Below are positions 24,535 through 37,443 of a stretch of DNA of 64,000 nt, piece by piece. Origin of the DNA: Cyclina sinensis (Eukaryota > Mollusca > Bivalvia > Venerida > Veneridae); contig JAAONU010000016.1 of assembly GCA_012932295.1 (NCBI GenBank), forward strand, positions 39,773,241-39,837,240, written 5' to 3'. The first letter of the stretch is position 1, and each line of letters opens with the position of its first letter. Both the position numbers and the translations under genes were made by a program. The notes beneath the pieces were generated by a model that saw only the letters and a list, made by a program, of their open reading frames with translations, was not told the origin of the DNA and made no database searches.

Positions 24535-25364
24535 ACAGATGTAAATAAAAGAAATTGCATATTAAAGTTACACAGACCAGTCAGTATAGGAAGTGAGCCA
24601 AAACATGTCTTGATAGAAACACAACAGAACTGTGATAGAGATAGTCAGATCACCTACTTAATGTTCAGCCTTGCACAGGGAGCGACTCTACAAACAGTGT
24701 TCAGAGAAATAGTTATGTTACTACTTTCCACAATCTTCCTTTTTTATATGCTGCCAGTTTTGCTACTATGACGTAGACATTATCATTGACTTAAAGAAAT
24801 GTAGAAAATCATTATCCGCCATAAAAATAATCACCTGTGTACTCTTAAATAGAGTAAGGCTATTACAATTCAAAAGATAAAGAAATTCTTACTTGAAATA
24901 TACCTATAAAGTTATATCTTAAAAGCTTACCAGGACACAGCATGCATATTGTGAGTTTTTTTAACCACCTTTGTTTTGCCAAAGTTGTTCAGAGGAATAC
25001 ATTGGATACAGGTATGTGGTTTGCTATTAGAAGCAGTATCTAGTAATCTATTCAGGTCACGGCCTCTGCACCATACTCCTACATTATCAAAGCTATTGAC
25101 TTGAAACTTCATAGGTGGATAGATGTTATTGAAACAAATTGCTCAAATGACGGGTGTATTTTGCTCCGCCTTGCTGCATGATCCTGCCTGGGATCACTTT
25201 TTTTTACAAAATTGTATAGGAAATGTCTTGAAAATATATATCTCACAAAAAAAACAGAAGGCTCATTTTTAGCTTGTCTGTTCTGAGGAAAAAGTCGAGC
25301 TATTATTATCGCTGAGTTGTCGTACAAAAACTATAATGTGGCCCATTACTCAAACAATATAAAA

Positions 25365-25690
25365 GATATCAGTATAAAACTTTGAATGCTTGCTTATCAT
25401 GACATGAGGCATTTGTAACACAAGGGTCATTATTCTGAAAGCTATATTTTTAGAGTTATACCCCTTTTTATTTTACAATTTTTGTCAAAATTACTTATTA
25501 AGTGGAATGATTTCAAAACTATGAAAGATATCAATATGAAACTTTGACTGCTTGCTTATCATGACAAGAGGCAGTTTTAACACAAGGGGCGTTATTCTGA
25601 AAGCTATATTTTTGGAGTTATGTCCCTTTTTAACTTACAATTTTTGTCAGAATTGCTTATTAAGTTGAATGATCAAAGATATCAGTATGA
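25365..25690 (+). repeat. Two-unit tandem repeat, about 187 bp, downstream of the FYVE gene
   Basis: Units begin 'aaaagatatcagtataaaac' and 'gaaagatatcaatatgaaac' and share 'gcttgcttatcatgacat', 'cacaaggg' and 'attctgaaagctatattttt'. A third partial unit starts near 25677. Non-coding. Confidence 0.65.
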
Positions 25691-26399
25691 CCAATATAAA
25701 CACCTTGAGATGAAACGTCAGAGGTATATAGACCTCCTTCAGGAGTAGTGCACAAGAACCATAACTATTGCCCCCATTATGGACATGTCAAAGAGACGAG
25801 TGTAGGCACTGCTCATTGGAATCTAGTAGTGTCAGCTGGACCTCCAACGAAATTACTTAAGCTGTTACACTTTATTTTTGACCCCAACCTAGTGGTATTG
25901 CTTTTTACAATACAGTTGTATGTAAATGTTGTCAAAAAGTGAAAAGGTATAAAGGGAAGCTGTCAGTTTCTGAGCTTGATGAAATTTGAAGTTCTTATTA
26001 TAATTTTACACAGTGATTATCTGGCCATCATGTTAGTGTTGTCGCTGTAAATTATAGAGAGCCTTAATATGACTTGTTGAATGTAAGCATTAGAACAAAG
26101 CATATTCTGTGATGATACATTCATGCTGCTGTTATGAATTGTGTATTTTTAGCCGTGTATATATATATAGTTGTAATTATGATTTGTCATTTAATTTGTC
26201 TCAATTATTTAATCATTTAATTGTCTAATCATGCAATTAAATTGTGAAAAGCATTTAGTTTTTTAAAATTAAAACAAGAGACAGCATGATATTATATTGA
26301 GTGGAGCACTCAGAATAAATAAGTACACGTGAACCCAGTGTATATATTACATGTGTATATTCTGCATTAGCTCTTTCTTTCTAGATTCATTTTTATTTC

Positions 26400-27195
26400 C
26401 TATTTTTAGCTCACCTTGAATGTGCTCAAGGTGAGCTTTTGAGATTGCTCTTTGTCAGTCATGCATTGTCAACTTTTTACTTGAAAACAACATCTCCTAA
26501 ACCACTAGATCAAAATTGATGAAAATTGGCAAAGCTCTCCCAAAATTGTCCCAAGAATTTTATTCCATGCATAACTCAGGTAACTGTGGCAACAAAAATG
26601 AAAAATAAATTAATATTCTGTTTGAATCAACAGGCACTGAGCTATTAAATTTGATGATTAGCATTGTCTAGTGTACCTCTGCCATGTTAGTCCAAATTAT
26701 GTCCTTGGGATCACGATGGGGGCATCCAATTTTACATAGAAATATGTAGGAAAATCTTTAAAATTACTTTTAAAACTTTGTTTAGTGGACCTGTACAAAG
26801 AATAATAATCAAACTATGCACCTGGAGTCATTTTTGGCTCTGCTCTGGGGGCAGATGTTTTACAGACTTATTTACAATATAAGCAAACTATAAAAATCTT
26901 GCCCGAACTCACAAGGCTGAGAATTAGGAAAATTGGTGTGCAGCATTGTCTAATGACTACCAAGTATACAAATAATGTCCCTGGGTTCACTAAAGGTCCC
27001 ACCTGAAGAGTCACAGGTTTTACATAGATGATAGAATTATCTAGGCAAACCCTTTAAAAATTTTCTTGTAAAAAACACAAGGTCGAGACTCCTGACGTTT
27101 TGGTCACATATCGATTTCATGACGTTTGTCTTTCTTAGCAGTTATACACAGGTGAGTGCTTTTGGGCAATCATGGCTGTCCTGTTTTTAAATTCA
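26400..27195 (+). repeat. Short pearl-like element with perfect left hairpin
   Basis: The left end contains AGCTCACCTTGA and TCAAGGTGAGCT around a 6-nt loop, a perfect 12-bp hairpin. Core phrases 'gcattgtctagtg', 'gacctctgcca' and 'aaatcttt' match the family at 15961-18092. The right end reads AGGTGAGTGCTTTTGGGC then CAATCATGGCTGTCCTG. Confidence 0.7.
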
Positions 27196-28592
27196 CTTTT
27201 TGAAGTTTCCACTGTGTCTGTATTAAAATAAGTAACATTTTCCATTGGTTACACAAACCTGCTGCAAAACAATTTTATGAAATCTCTCAGGGTGAGCACC
27301 ATTTACCAAGATCACTTTCGATAATGTGCTGGCCAGCGAGACTGTTTTATTTACTTCTTAACCAATTATTTATTATGCGCTTTCAACCTGTATGTATGTA
27401 TGTCACAAAATTTGTCTGTGCTTCTTCTCATTAACTGCTGGTTGGATTTCAATGGAACTTGCACCAGGCCTAGTTGAGCATATCATCGGCATGTTCCAGT
27501 TCAGTGATTTTCAGTGAAGATATGGGTCTTGATTTATCCAAATATGGGCATATCTCCATAACTGCTTGTCCGATTTGGGCAAAACTTCACAGGAATGATT
27601 GTTAACAAGTGTTGTTACACTTATTATTCATGTATTCCGGTCATCTGATTATAGTGGAGTGTTGGCCATTATTGTTAACTGCACAGTTGTGTCTTCTTTT
27701 CCTGGATTCTACCCCTTTACTAGTATTCTTCATAGTTGCTGACATGTTGGTGTGACATGTTTCCTCCAAAAAATCTCTGGATACTTTATAAGAAACAGGT
27801 CTTAAACTGCAAGCTTATAGTCACTATGGTCTGGGTTACTGCATGCATGGAGTTGCAAGAAGACATCACTAAGTTCTGCAGAAGATTTGACAAACTGGTT
27901 AACAACCATGTTTATAGTAATGCTTGAGTTGCAAGCTACAATTGCCATTAACGTTTGACCTAAATCAAATGGGATTAAAGTATAGTAGATTTGTTTTCAA
28001 CCGTTTAACAAAGGCGGGAGTCGTAGATATCTCTATGGTTATTAAATGTGTTAAACACTATGTAAAACTTGTACATAAATCATTGAGAATGTTATATCAG
28101 ATGCACAAATTGTACATGTTAGCTAGTTGTAAGGTATAATTATAATGTAATATGGATGTATTTATATCATCATTTTGATAGATTTCTAGAAATAAATTTC
28201 ATATCGTGTATTTACAGTGTAGTGTTGTCTTTTAGACTTTTGCATGATTGCTCATGTGTGTCCCAAGTTAAAATAAGGAATACCTGATGACTTGAAATAA
28301 ACAGTCTGCTCATATACTCATATACACGTGCCCTGCAGAAAATGGAGACTTATCTGCTGTCAATATACAAACATAAGCAAACAAATTGTCCTTTGCTGTG
28401 GAGGATTATCAGATCAATATTTTCTGCTAGTGCTCCACCCGAGTGAGCTCAAAATCTCCCTCCAGATTCGATTGCGTCATTTATATAGAATATATAGGAA
28501 AATATAATGACTCAGCTGTTTTATAGAGATGAGGTTTTTTACTGCAATAAGAAAAAGACTAGTCAAGTGTTAGTCGATGAAACCGAGAGCTT

Positions 28593-29054
28593 GTGCTCAT
28601 CAACGCCTACCTATGCATTATAACTGGTATTCGGAAATATCAAAAATCGGGCAAAAATACAAATAAAATACAGCTCAAGCTGTTACACTGTGGTCTTGTC
28701 AAAGACGGAATTTCTCTGAAGCTAACAATGCCAACAATCTGCCAAATTTCAGATATCGGGACATTCCAGTCTGAAATCTTTAATCTTCTGTTTGAATATA
28801 TGAATTCATACAGAATCATTTTAAAAATGCCACTTCATTACAAGAATTATAAAATATGCGAAAGTACTATGATAGATGAATTACAACACCGGGATTTGTA
28901 TCTTGACTGCAGCATGTGTGTGAAGTTAGCTCAGAAAGACATTAGACATTTGACTTTTTGCAATACTCATTGTCATGCTAGCATGATATTCGACATTCGA
29001 AACTCGAGAAATTTGATTGTTGTGCCAGCACGACATTTGACAAAGGACATTTGA
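28593..29054 (+). CDS. Hypothetical ORF inside the repeated block (copy 1)
   Basis: A 153-residue frame with no motif I recognise. About 105 codons (28606-28920) are also open in the second copy (49239-49565, minus), where roughly nine base changes in about 310 nt are mostly amino-acid changing and copy 2 lacks 23 bp at the 3' end. That pattern suggests a repeat-borne, neutrally evolving frame rather than a constrained gene. It could be a remnant of a transposon protein. Confidence 0.25.
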   Translation: MLINAYLCIITGIRKYQKSGKNTNKIQLKLLHCGLVKDGISLKLTMPTICQISDIGTFQSEIFNLLFEYMNSYRIILKMPLHYKNYKICESTMIDELQHRDLYLDCSMCVKLAQKDIRHLTFCNTHCHASMIFDIRNSRNLIVVPARHLTKDI

Positions 29055-29345
29055 ATTTAAAATTATTTGCTTTGAATGTTGTGCAAGAACTACTTTTGAC
29101 ATTTGACATTCAAATTTTGAAGTCTTGACATGTTTGTAATGTCGAATGTCGTGCTAGCACAACATTCATAGAAAGCAAATGATTTAAAATTCTAATGTCG
29201 AACTTGCACAACATTCAAATTTTACTAGCTTCGAAAGTTGAATACCGAATGTCCCACGAGCACAATATTCAAAGAAAGCAAATGATTCAAAATTCAAATG
29301 TCGTGTTGGCACAACATTCAAATTTCACCTGTGTAGTGTCACACT
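28606..29345 (+). repeat. Repeated block, segment A, copy 1
   Basis: Matches 48846-49565 in inverted orientation at about 95% or better. The second half (28960-29480) is an array of AATGTCGTGCTAGCACAACA-type imperfect palindromes separated by 'gaaagcaaatgattyaaaat' spacers. Homology starts at 'gcctacctatgcatta'. Confidence 0.9.
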
Positions 29346-29655
29346 AGCTCAACATTCAAAGAAAGCAGATGATTTAAAAATCTAATTTCATTTGTTGAAT
29401 GTCAAGCTGGCACAACATTCAGATTTGATGTGTTTTGAATGTCGAGTGTTGTGCTAGCACAACATTGACTTTTGCCGAAGGGGAATGTCTAATATTTAGC
29501 TTATACGACATTCATTTCAGCTATTGTCGAGTATCGAGCTATTTTCACACCCATGTTTAATGATTATTTCAGAATTTCTACTGTCATTCTTGCTGACGAT
29601 CTTTTTCCTGTTATTGCTCAGTCATGTAAATGTTGTGATTACATGTAACATATAT

Positions 29656-30280
29656 CTGTTTTTATGCCCCCGAAGGAAGGCATATAGTTTTTGAACTGTC
29701 AGTATGTCAGTCCGTCCATCCTTCATTCTGTTGGAGAACTTTAACATTGACTACAACTTCCTTATTAGTTAATGGACTTACTTCATACTTGGACACAACA
29801 CCCCTTTGAACAAGACCTTTCCACTGATTTATATTTGTCTGACCTTGGCCCCTGAATGACCTTCACCTCAAAGTTCCAATTGTCAAAAAACTAGCTTTAA
29901 CATTGCCTGTAACTGCTTTATTAGTAAACTGATTTACTTCGTACTTGAAAACATCAACCTTCTGGACAAGCACTTCCATCTGATATATATCTGTTTGACC
30001 TTGACCCCTAAATGACCTTAACCTTGAAGGCTCAGTTGTTAAAAATACTAAATATTGGCCAAAATTTCTTTATTGCTGGACATGTTCATGTTTGCTCAAA
30101 ACAGATCATTTGGAGAAATCTTCCCGACAACAAATATTTTTTCTACCTTGACCCCTAAATGACTGTGACCTTTACGTCTTTTGAAGGATCTACTGTTTAT
30201 CTTCATCTGGTCCTCAACTCAAAAGTCAAAGCACCACTTCAGGGGCAATGTCATACTAGTATGTCAGTGACAGTTCTTGT
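29656..30280 (+). repeat. Nested repeat with TGCCCCCGAAG / CTTCAGGGGCA ends
   Basis: Begins 'tatgcccccgaaggaaggca' and ends 'CACTTCAGGGGCAATG' followed by 'gtcagtgacagttcttgtta'. The ends are inverted repeats. Internal units carry 'TGACCTTGACCCCTAAATGA' and 'tggacttacttcatacttgg'. Second copy at 53050-53670; a reverse relative lies at 1665-2150. Confidence 0.8.
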
Positions 30281-30835
30281 TATTTATTATTTCATATGCT
30301 CCTTTGACTTCCAAATATGTGTATGATTCTTGAATAGTTTTTAACAGTGTATTCCAGCATGCAAAAAGCAAACTCGTATACACCACAGTAGAAAATTAAA
30401 TTCTTAAAGCCAAAAAAAAGACAAGAGAGTCATGAAATAAACCCAAAAATATCAGGATGTTGAGTTGATGGTAGCTATGTCATTTTGACAGTGTGTAGAT
30501 GACTTTTTGTTCCAATTCCTGAACCAAACTTTAAAACCACTTTTCATGATCTTGTATCTATTGGTCCAGAATATAATTGTTTTTGTTGCACTGAAACATT
30601 TTTCAAACATTATGTAAAAAAATCACAGCAAACATTTAAAATGACTAGATATTCAAAATAGTTATAAACATGTAGAAAACACAGAATTGTTTTGTAATAG
30701 GTGAATTATTGCCATACAGAGAGACAAAACTCCTCAGTTTTTGGCTACATAATGATCTTTTGTTCCCTTCCATTCATGAAAAATTGAAATTATCACAACT
30801 GAAAGAAAGACTGGTTATGCCTAGACTGCTTTTTA

Positions 30836-31960
30836 TTAGCTCATCTGAGCAGAGCTCAGAATTAGTTTTTAGTATCGTTGAGTTTCCGATGTCCGCTGTC
30901 CACTGTCCACAATTAGTTCGGTAACACCCTAGAAGTTACATTTTTGACCTAATCAACATAAAACTTTATCAAAATGATTGTCTCAATAAGATCTTGGAAA
31001 AGTTCTAACATGGGTCATGTCGGGCTAAAAAGTAGGTCACTAGGCCAAATCATAGGTAAAGCTTGTTAACACTCTAGAAGCTACATTTTTTGTTCAAATG
31101 ATATGAAAACTTGTCAGAATGTTTGTCTTGATGATATCTAAGTCAGTTTCGAATCTGGGTCATCTTAGTTGAAAAACTAGGTCACAGGGTCAAAACATAG
31201 AATAATCTTGTTAACGCTCTAGGGGCTACAATTTCTTTTCAAATGTCTTGAAAATTTGCCAGGATGTTTGTTTTGATGGTGTCTAGATTAAATTTGAATA
31301 TGGGTCATCTTGGATTAAAAAATAGGTCACAGGGTAAAAACATAGAAAAAACTTGTTAACACTAGAGGCTACATTTTATTCCAAATGTCGTGTAAATTTG
31401 TCAGGATGTTTGTCTTGATGATTTCTAATTCAAGTTTGAATATGGATTATCTTGGATCAAAAACTAGGTCACAGTGTCAAAACATGAAAAAGCCTTGTTA
31501 ACACTCTAGAGGCTACATTTTCTTTTCATATGTCATGTAAATTTGTCAGGATGTTCGTCTTGATGATTTCTATGCCAAGTTTGAATATGGATTATCTTGG
31601 GTAAAAAACTAGGTCACAGTGTCAAAACATAGAAATGCCTTGTTAACACTCTATATTTTCTTTCCAAATGTCATGTAAATTTGTCAGAATGTTTGTCTTG
31701 GTGAAATCTAGATAATCAACTAGGTCACAGGGTCAAAACATAGAAAAGAACCTTGTTAACTCTCTAGAGGCTACATTTTCTTTTCAAATGTGTTGAAACT
31801 TTGTCAGAATGTTTGTCTTGATGATATCTAGGTCAAGTTTGAATATACATCATCAGAAGTCAAAAACTAGGTCATCGGGTCAAAACACAGATTTACCTTC
31901 TGGCCCCTTAACATGGGATGCAGGTGAGTGATTCAGGGCCATTATGGCCCTCTTGTATTC
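30836..31960 (+). repeat. Pearl-like element with about 145-bp tandem core
   Basis: Starts AGCTCATCTGAGCAGAGC and ends GGTGAGTGATTCAGGGCC then ATTATGGCCCTCTTG. Units recur about every 145 bp ('ctctagaggctacatttt' near 31073, 31218, 31360, 31503), each with 'GGTCACAGGGTCAAAACATA'. In the second block copy (54226-55192) the right end is deleted. A fragment of the same family is at 36470-36700. Confidence 0.85.
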
Positions 31961-33576
31961 AGTTCGTGAAGTCCCAAAGTGAGGTCAGATAAAATGAGGA
32001 GTAATGTTGTTAAAGCCCTAGCAGATGTACAAAATACCACGAATCCTTTACCATACAAGTTTCATGTTGCCTTTGGAAAGATATATCCAAATAAAATTAT
32101 TTGAAACAGCAGCATGGTTAGTTGCCAACAGTGTTCTGGTTCAATGCATTGTTCTCAATGAAAATTCGGAACAAAGTGATGATTCTCCAAACACATAGAC
32201 AGGCGACAGACATTTCAGTGGACATGTGTCTACAGTCATTACATTTTTGAGAGTTCTTCGTGTTACTTTGGGACATACATTTCAGGACATACAAAATATA
32301 TCATATCCTTCTATTCTGAGGCTAGCCTCTTAAAAGAATTCCACGTGTTCTGTACCCTTAGATTACAGTCTGTAAAGTAGAGTTGAGAAATGATAACAGA
32401 AGAGTTGCTATTAAGCATTCCTAACATATTTTGTAATTAAAGCAAAGGGTATAGGGTCTTCCTTGAAAGTCCAAAGTGTAAAACTCAAGGTCTCACAATT
32501 ACAGCTAGTAAATTTCTGCTTTCTGAATAGGTTTACAATGCTAAATGATGGTTAAAAGGGTCTAAGGAAATTGCATGGTTCTCCTCCCTACTGAGAACAG
32601 GCAAAGCGTGGTTCCAGGGAAGTAAATAGCTCTGGTTTAAATAAGCAAGGTTAAGAGTAGTGTCCCCTGTCAAGCAAAGGAAATTGGCTGGAACAGTTGA
32701 TGATTAGTAAGTTAGTAAGGTAGTGCTTTGTCCTTGCCTACATAAGAGAGGTAAAATTGTGTCTTTTTAAACTCACCTTGGCTTTAAAAAATAAGTAAGA
32801 CAAGTGTCTCCTAATGGGGAAGAAAATAAAAGTCCCACCTCAAAACAGTATTTAAAGAAAGAGTCGTGTTCCCTTTTGAGTGAGGAAGTAACTCGTTCGA
32901 GCTTAAATAAATAAAAAAGGGTAATATAACCTGATAGGTATGAGAAGTAATTCATCCTGGATGTAAAAGGTAAGGGAAAAGTAGGGTAACAGCGGCCGGT
33001 GTAACATTAAATTTTGACCCCGTTGAAAATTGACCCCATGGGTCATTTTTCAACGTTGAGAACTGACCCTAGGTCATTTTTCAACATTGAGAACTGACAC
33101 TGCCAACATTTCAACATTAAATTTTGATCAAAAAGTCGTTGAGACCTGATCAGTCGTTAGATTTTGATCAACAATGGGGTCATTTTTTAACGGTTAGTTA
33201 AGTTGAAGTTAAACGTTGGAGATCGTCTGTTTGTGGTAGAGAAACACTAGGAATGCTTCTTAAAAATGATTTCACATGGCCGAACCCTGACTCAAACAAC
33301 TTCGCTGAGGTAGGCAAGATCGTCTATATGTTGGACAGGGAACTGTTGACGAAAGTTTAACACAATTATTTCCGATGGATGGGTGTGTGTGGTCGGAGTT
33401 CGACATGCACATCGAGACTTCCACACAGGAAGCATCTTTTCCGACCATATCTCATAATTATGGCCATTTTACGAACTTGTATGTAGTACATGTATATGCG
33501 TACCATGTCCCTGTGATAAGTAACAGGCATGGTATCAGGTGTTATCAGTGATACAAAGCAAAGGAGATAAATGTAA

Positions 33577-34169
33577 GTTTAATAAGTAAGTAAGTAAGTA
33601 ATTTATAGTGACATGTGTATTCAGATTTAATAACATATTAAATACACCCGGCCCAATGGGCCGATACGTCATTTTAAATAAACATAAAATATTTCCATAA
33701 AGTCGCAAGTTATTATATTTACAGGCTCAATTGCCAAAATCGCAGGCAAAATGTGATAGAAATATGAAGAGAATCTATCATAATTGCATTTAACATAGAT
33801 CATCATTCGGTAATAAAATGTATATAATCTTCGCTCAGTTTACAGTTCATGTGATTGTGATATATCTAACAAAGTTATCTGTAAATGCTTTAGTATGCTT
33901 TGACAATGTATTTGGCTAGCGTTCAAGATTTGCTATTTATCAAATATACCAATTTTTCTGAATCAGTCTATAAAATGAGCACTTTGTTACAAAATTGTAT
34001 AAAAACGACAGAGTCTATCATCTACACGTTTGCCAATATGGGCAAGAAGCGATCGTTCATTTCTTTTCATACTCAAATTGACATACTGTTCGGTCTCAAA
34101 TTCCGTTTTGAATAATGTGTAAGTTATCAGCTTTGTTACATTTTCTATCCCGGTTTGGAGCGTTTTCAT
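33577..34169 (-). pseudogene. LINE 3' fragment (reverse transcriptase C-terminus and 3' UTR)
   Basis: Read on the minus strand, 34169-33987 gives 'ITYTLFKTEFETEQYVNL', aligned with 'LRTYNTFKTHFSCESYLKL' of the fragment at 48013-48624, and further down 'KLVYLINSKS' aligned with 'KLVFLINNHQ'. Frameshifts and stops break it. The 3' UTR has GGCCCATTGGGCCGGGTGTA and ends in a (CTTA)n tail (TAAG at 33577-33600 on the plus strand). It lies inside the 6.6-kb element, so it inserted before or was carried with it. Confidence 0.75.
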
Positions 34170-36469
34170 CCATGGCTGTACGGTATTGAGTTCAAGCTTT
34201 TACGGACTGCAAAGTTTAGAAAACATCTATTCAGCTAAGTCAAAGCCTAGTGTAAGATTGGAACGCTGGATTCTCAGGTTAGCACCCTACCGGTTCAAAA
34301 TACGGCATATTAAGAGCTCACAGAATATTGCCGACGCGTCATCGGGACTTCTTGATTAAACATACTCATATGTGAAATTTATAGCAAGGGAGGCGACCCC
34401 TAGTGCTATGATGAAGCGCCAGTCTAGATGCAATAATGAAGTGAGTGCTGTTGGCGAATGCATATTGTCTAATGAGTGGCCTAAGATTTAGCAATTGAGG
34501 CCGTATATATAACTCAATGATGAGTAATGTACAACAGGCTGTCTGGTACTCCGAGGTACTAGAATTCTCATTGCCGAAAAATAAACGGAAGTGGAGACCC
34601 ATACTGGAAGTCTCCTGCATGCATAACTTTGTCTCCCTTCCCTACCTTGAATATTTAACTTTTCGAAAACTATAACATTTTGCCAGGAAAAGTCACGTGA
34701 CGCAACTGCTCAGAAACATGTGTTCGCGGTAGAAATCAAATTTTCAATTTGGTCAAACTCGCACGTAAACACGTTTTGAAATGGACATAGCGGTGTCAAA
34801 AATTCGTCCTTGACCTTGATCATGTAACATCCCATAATATGCCATGTATATGTTTTAATGTTGGGACCGCATCCAAGTTTGGGAAATTGTTATTGAATCT
34901 ACGGAAGCGATTACTTTTTTTACGCTATGGCCATCGAAAGGATATGGTCGCAAGATAAGAACCGAAATTTCTGAAATCTCATTATTTCGTCATACGTGAC
35001 CGTAATGGGAAGGAAGAAATATATTCTGACGAAAAACAGGGACCGAAAGAGAAAGTAACATTAGTTCAGGAGACTCAGTTCGTGTTAAGCAAAATAAGTC
35101 TAACAAATTGGACACATTGTTTAGTCCGAATATGTATACTTTTCTCAAAAAGGAAGGTTGATTCTGTACTAAAAACTTAAAATATTTTCTTTATTTCATA
35201 GTCTTTACATTTTATATTAAAGTTACACATTAATTACGTAAACATGCTTTGTAAGCTGGGCATTTTGTTATAAATTCTGTTAGGGGAGGGCCTTCTTTCA
35301 TGTTGGTAAAACTTGTGACCCAACAAATTTGCTTCAAAATATTTAATATGCATGTTTCCATTTCTGTATTAACTGTAGTCTGTTTTTTATTTGATGTACT
35401 TTAGTATATTACATGTACAAGTTTTCAATCAATAAAATATGATTAAAAATCAAAAGGAAGGTAATAGCGTTTTAATCAAATCAGTAGATGGATGTAGATG
35501 GATCTGAATTTCGCAGAAATATCACACACATGGAGAAAATGTGTCATACGTAAACAAAATAGTCAGGATGATGTCATAGTGATCAAACTGTGCAAAATGG
35601 TCATGTATTGAAAATATGACTGCTGTAGACACTTACATAAGACCAACTCGAATAAAAAAACCTGAAAAATACAATTCAGTCTGTAGCAAATTGGACGATT
35701 CAGGGCTCAGAGCTGAGTCTTCACACCTCAGCATGAGTACTGTTATTTAATATCAGTTAGGCAAATCATTTGAATGACCTCTACTGATTGCAAACACATG
35801 GCTGCAATAAATTATGGGGTCTCCAAGAGAGGAGTTACTTGATCTCTGGTAATAAAACTGACCAGCAGTTGCATTATTTATCTGATATGTATAGAACAAC
35901 AGATTGCGAGTTAAAGACACAACTACAAAAATATTGATTTTGTGAACCTTGAGACAAACAAAAGCTGTGACTTTTGAAGTAAACTTTAAAATATTCTACC
36001 AAGTATTTAAAGTTGCATGTTAGTACTGTATTCTTTTATGGCTAAAAGTAATTATATTATAAAAATAAAATGCAGGTCTTCTGTTGACAAGATCTCATTT
36101 TAATAATTATCAAGTCATTTCTACATATTTATTTTGGCAGAGACATACAGGATGATGGAATAGTCTTATCAGTTTGATGTGATGCTTATATACATGTGTA
36201 CTTATCAATATACAGTAATAGAAACAAGAAAGTAGAATTTGACATTTAACATTAAAATTTAACCAGGTTTCAGTTGTATTTGTCTGGCATTTTAATTACT
36301 GTAACTTAACTAACGGTCTTCCTGCAAAGCAAATCCTGTAAACTGTTAGAAATTATGGACATTATTAAAGTCCATTATGCTGTATTCTAAAAACGCTGTT
36401 TCAATAGCTCCGAAACATAGCTTTAACGCTAATTTCATGAAAATTCTCAGAATGTTATCTCTGTCATTC

Positions 36470-36700
36470 TTAGGTTCAATGCGAAACTGGGTCATATGGG
36501 GTCAAAAACTAGGTCACCCATTAAAATCAAGGGGAAAGTTTGTTAACGCTCTTGTTCATTTAATGTACATGAAACTTGGTCAGAATGTTTTTGTGTATGA
36601 AATATCGCATGAATTTTTTCTGGATCATGTAAGGTCAAAACCTAGGACACCAGGTCAAATCAAAGAATGAACTTGTTTACACTCAAGAGGCCATGTTTTG
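36470..36700 (+). repeat. Fragment of the 145-bp-core pearl-like family
   Basis: Carries 'aaaaactaggtcaccca', 'gtttgttaacgctct' and 'acttggtcagaatgttttt', matching units of 30836-31960. The 97-residue frame here is only the repeat read through. Confidence 0.6.
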
Positions 36701-37244
36701 CGAAAAGGAGAAGGTTCACTTTTGCACCAAATTAACTAAAGTCTAGAAAGTGAGTAAAGAACATGTTTTCTTTAGAAGTATTGTTTTATCAAACTGCATA
36801 AAATATTCTACAATATATTCATTATAGAGAAAATAAGTAACAGTGGTCTCAAAAAGAACTACTTGAAAAAGCAAGGTTTTACCACTAAGAAGACATGTGT
36901 GATGTTTGAATTCATTTCATCAATGGTTACTCAATCAGAATTTGTTAAGTCAAACAAGGGCCATATATATGCAAGGGTTGTGTAACTGTATTTGATAAGG
37001 CTGATCACTGGGAAGGCTGGTGCATTGAGTGGTTATTTTGGATATGGCTATGATAATAACTCAGCGAAGGTGTGACGCAGACGCTAGGGGCCATTTGAAT
37101 AGCTTTTATTCTCATTCGCATAGTCAAGCTAATGAAAATGTACGACTGTATGAGCTTAGCATTGAAATTACACTTTTTTCAACTGGTTGTTTTTAGTTCA
37201 TTTTATATAATTATCTTAATACGACACTAGTAAAGAATAGGGTT

Positions 37245-37443
37245 TCAAATATAGGTACTTTATTGGGAAGACCCAAGGCGCCCTCCGTGCATTATTTCAT
37301 CAAGAGAGGGCAACTCGTAGAATAAACCACCTTGTGTAAGCCAGCTGGAAGAATTCAAAGTCCCAAATGAGGCTCGAATAAACATCAGTGAGGACTTAGA
37401 GATTTGAAGTCAGCGATCTTAACCACTCGGCCACGGAGGTCCC
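37245..37443 (-). mobile_element. tRNA-Leu/Ser-type SINE
   Basis: The minus strand begins GGGACCTCCGTGGCCGAGTG then GTTAAGATCGCTGACTTC, which has a Pol III A box (TGGCCGAGTGG) and a type II tRNA look (Ser/Leu). The B box is weak ('TATTCGAGCCTC'). The body runs to about 37245 with 'GGAGGGCGCCTTGGGTC'. Different from the SINEs at 13099 and 45611. Confidence 0.65.

Larger units (their letters stand above)
24535..28605. other. Intergenic region after the FYVE gene
   Basis: AATAAA-like hexamers lie just after the stop codon (24530-24550) and at 28188-28195, so the 3' UTR end is undecided. The stretch holds the repeats at 25365-25690 and 26400-27195 and a diverged repeat around 27340-27700 ('ggtatgtatgtcacaaaattt', 'ccataactgcttgtccgat'). 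Short ORFs at 27736-27927 and 27924-28139 have no recognisable motif. I see no further exon. Confidence 0.6.
29346..32999 (+). repeat. Repeated block, segment B, copy 1 (left of the 6.6-kb insertion)
   Basis: Matches 52736-55817 in direct orientation with few substitutions. It contains the nested repeats 29656-30275 and 30836-31960. About 560 bp (roughly 31807-32367) are missing from the other copy, where the junction falls at 'tttgtcag|taaagtag'. The rest of segment B resumes at 39613 after the insertion. Confidence 0.93.

Noticed and set aside
35170..36370. Possible gene inside the 6.6-kb element
   Set aside because: Only AT-rich sequence with short frames; no domain or splice model found.
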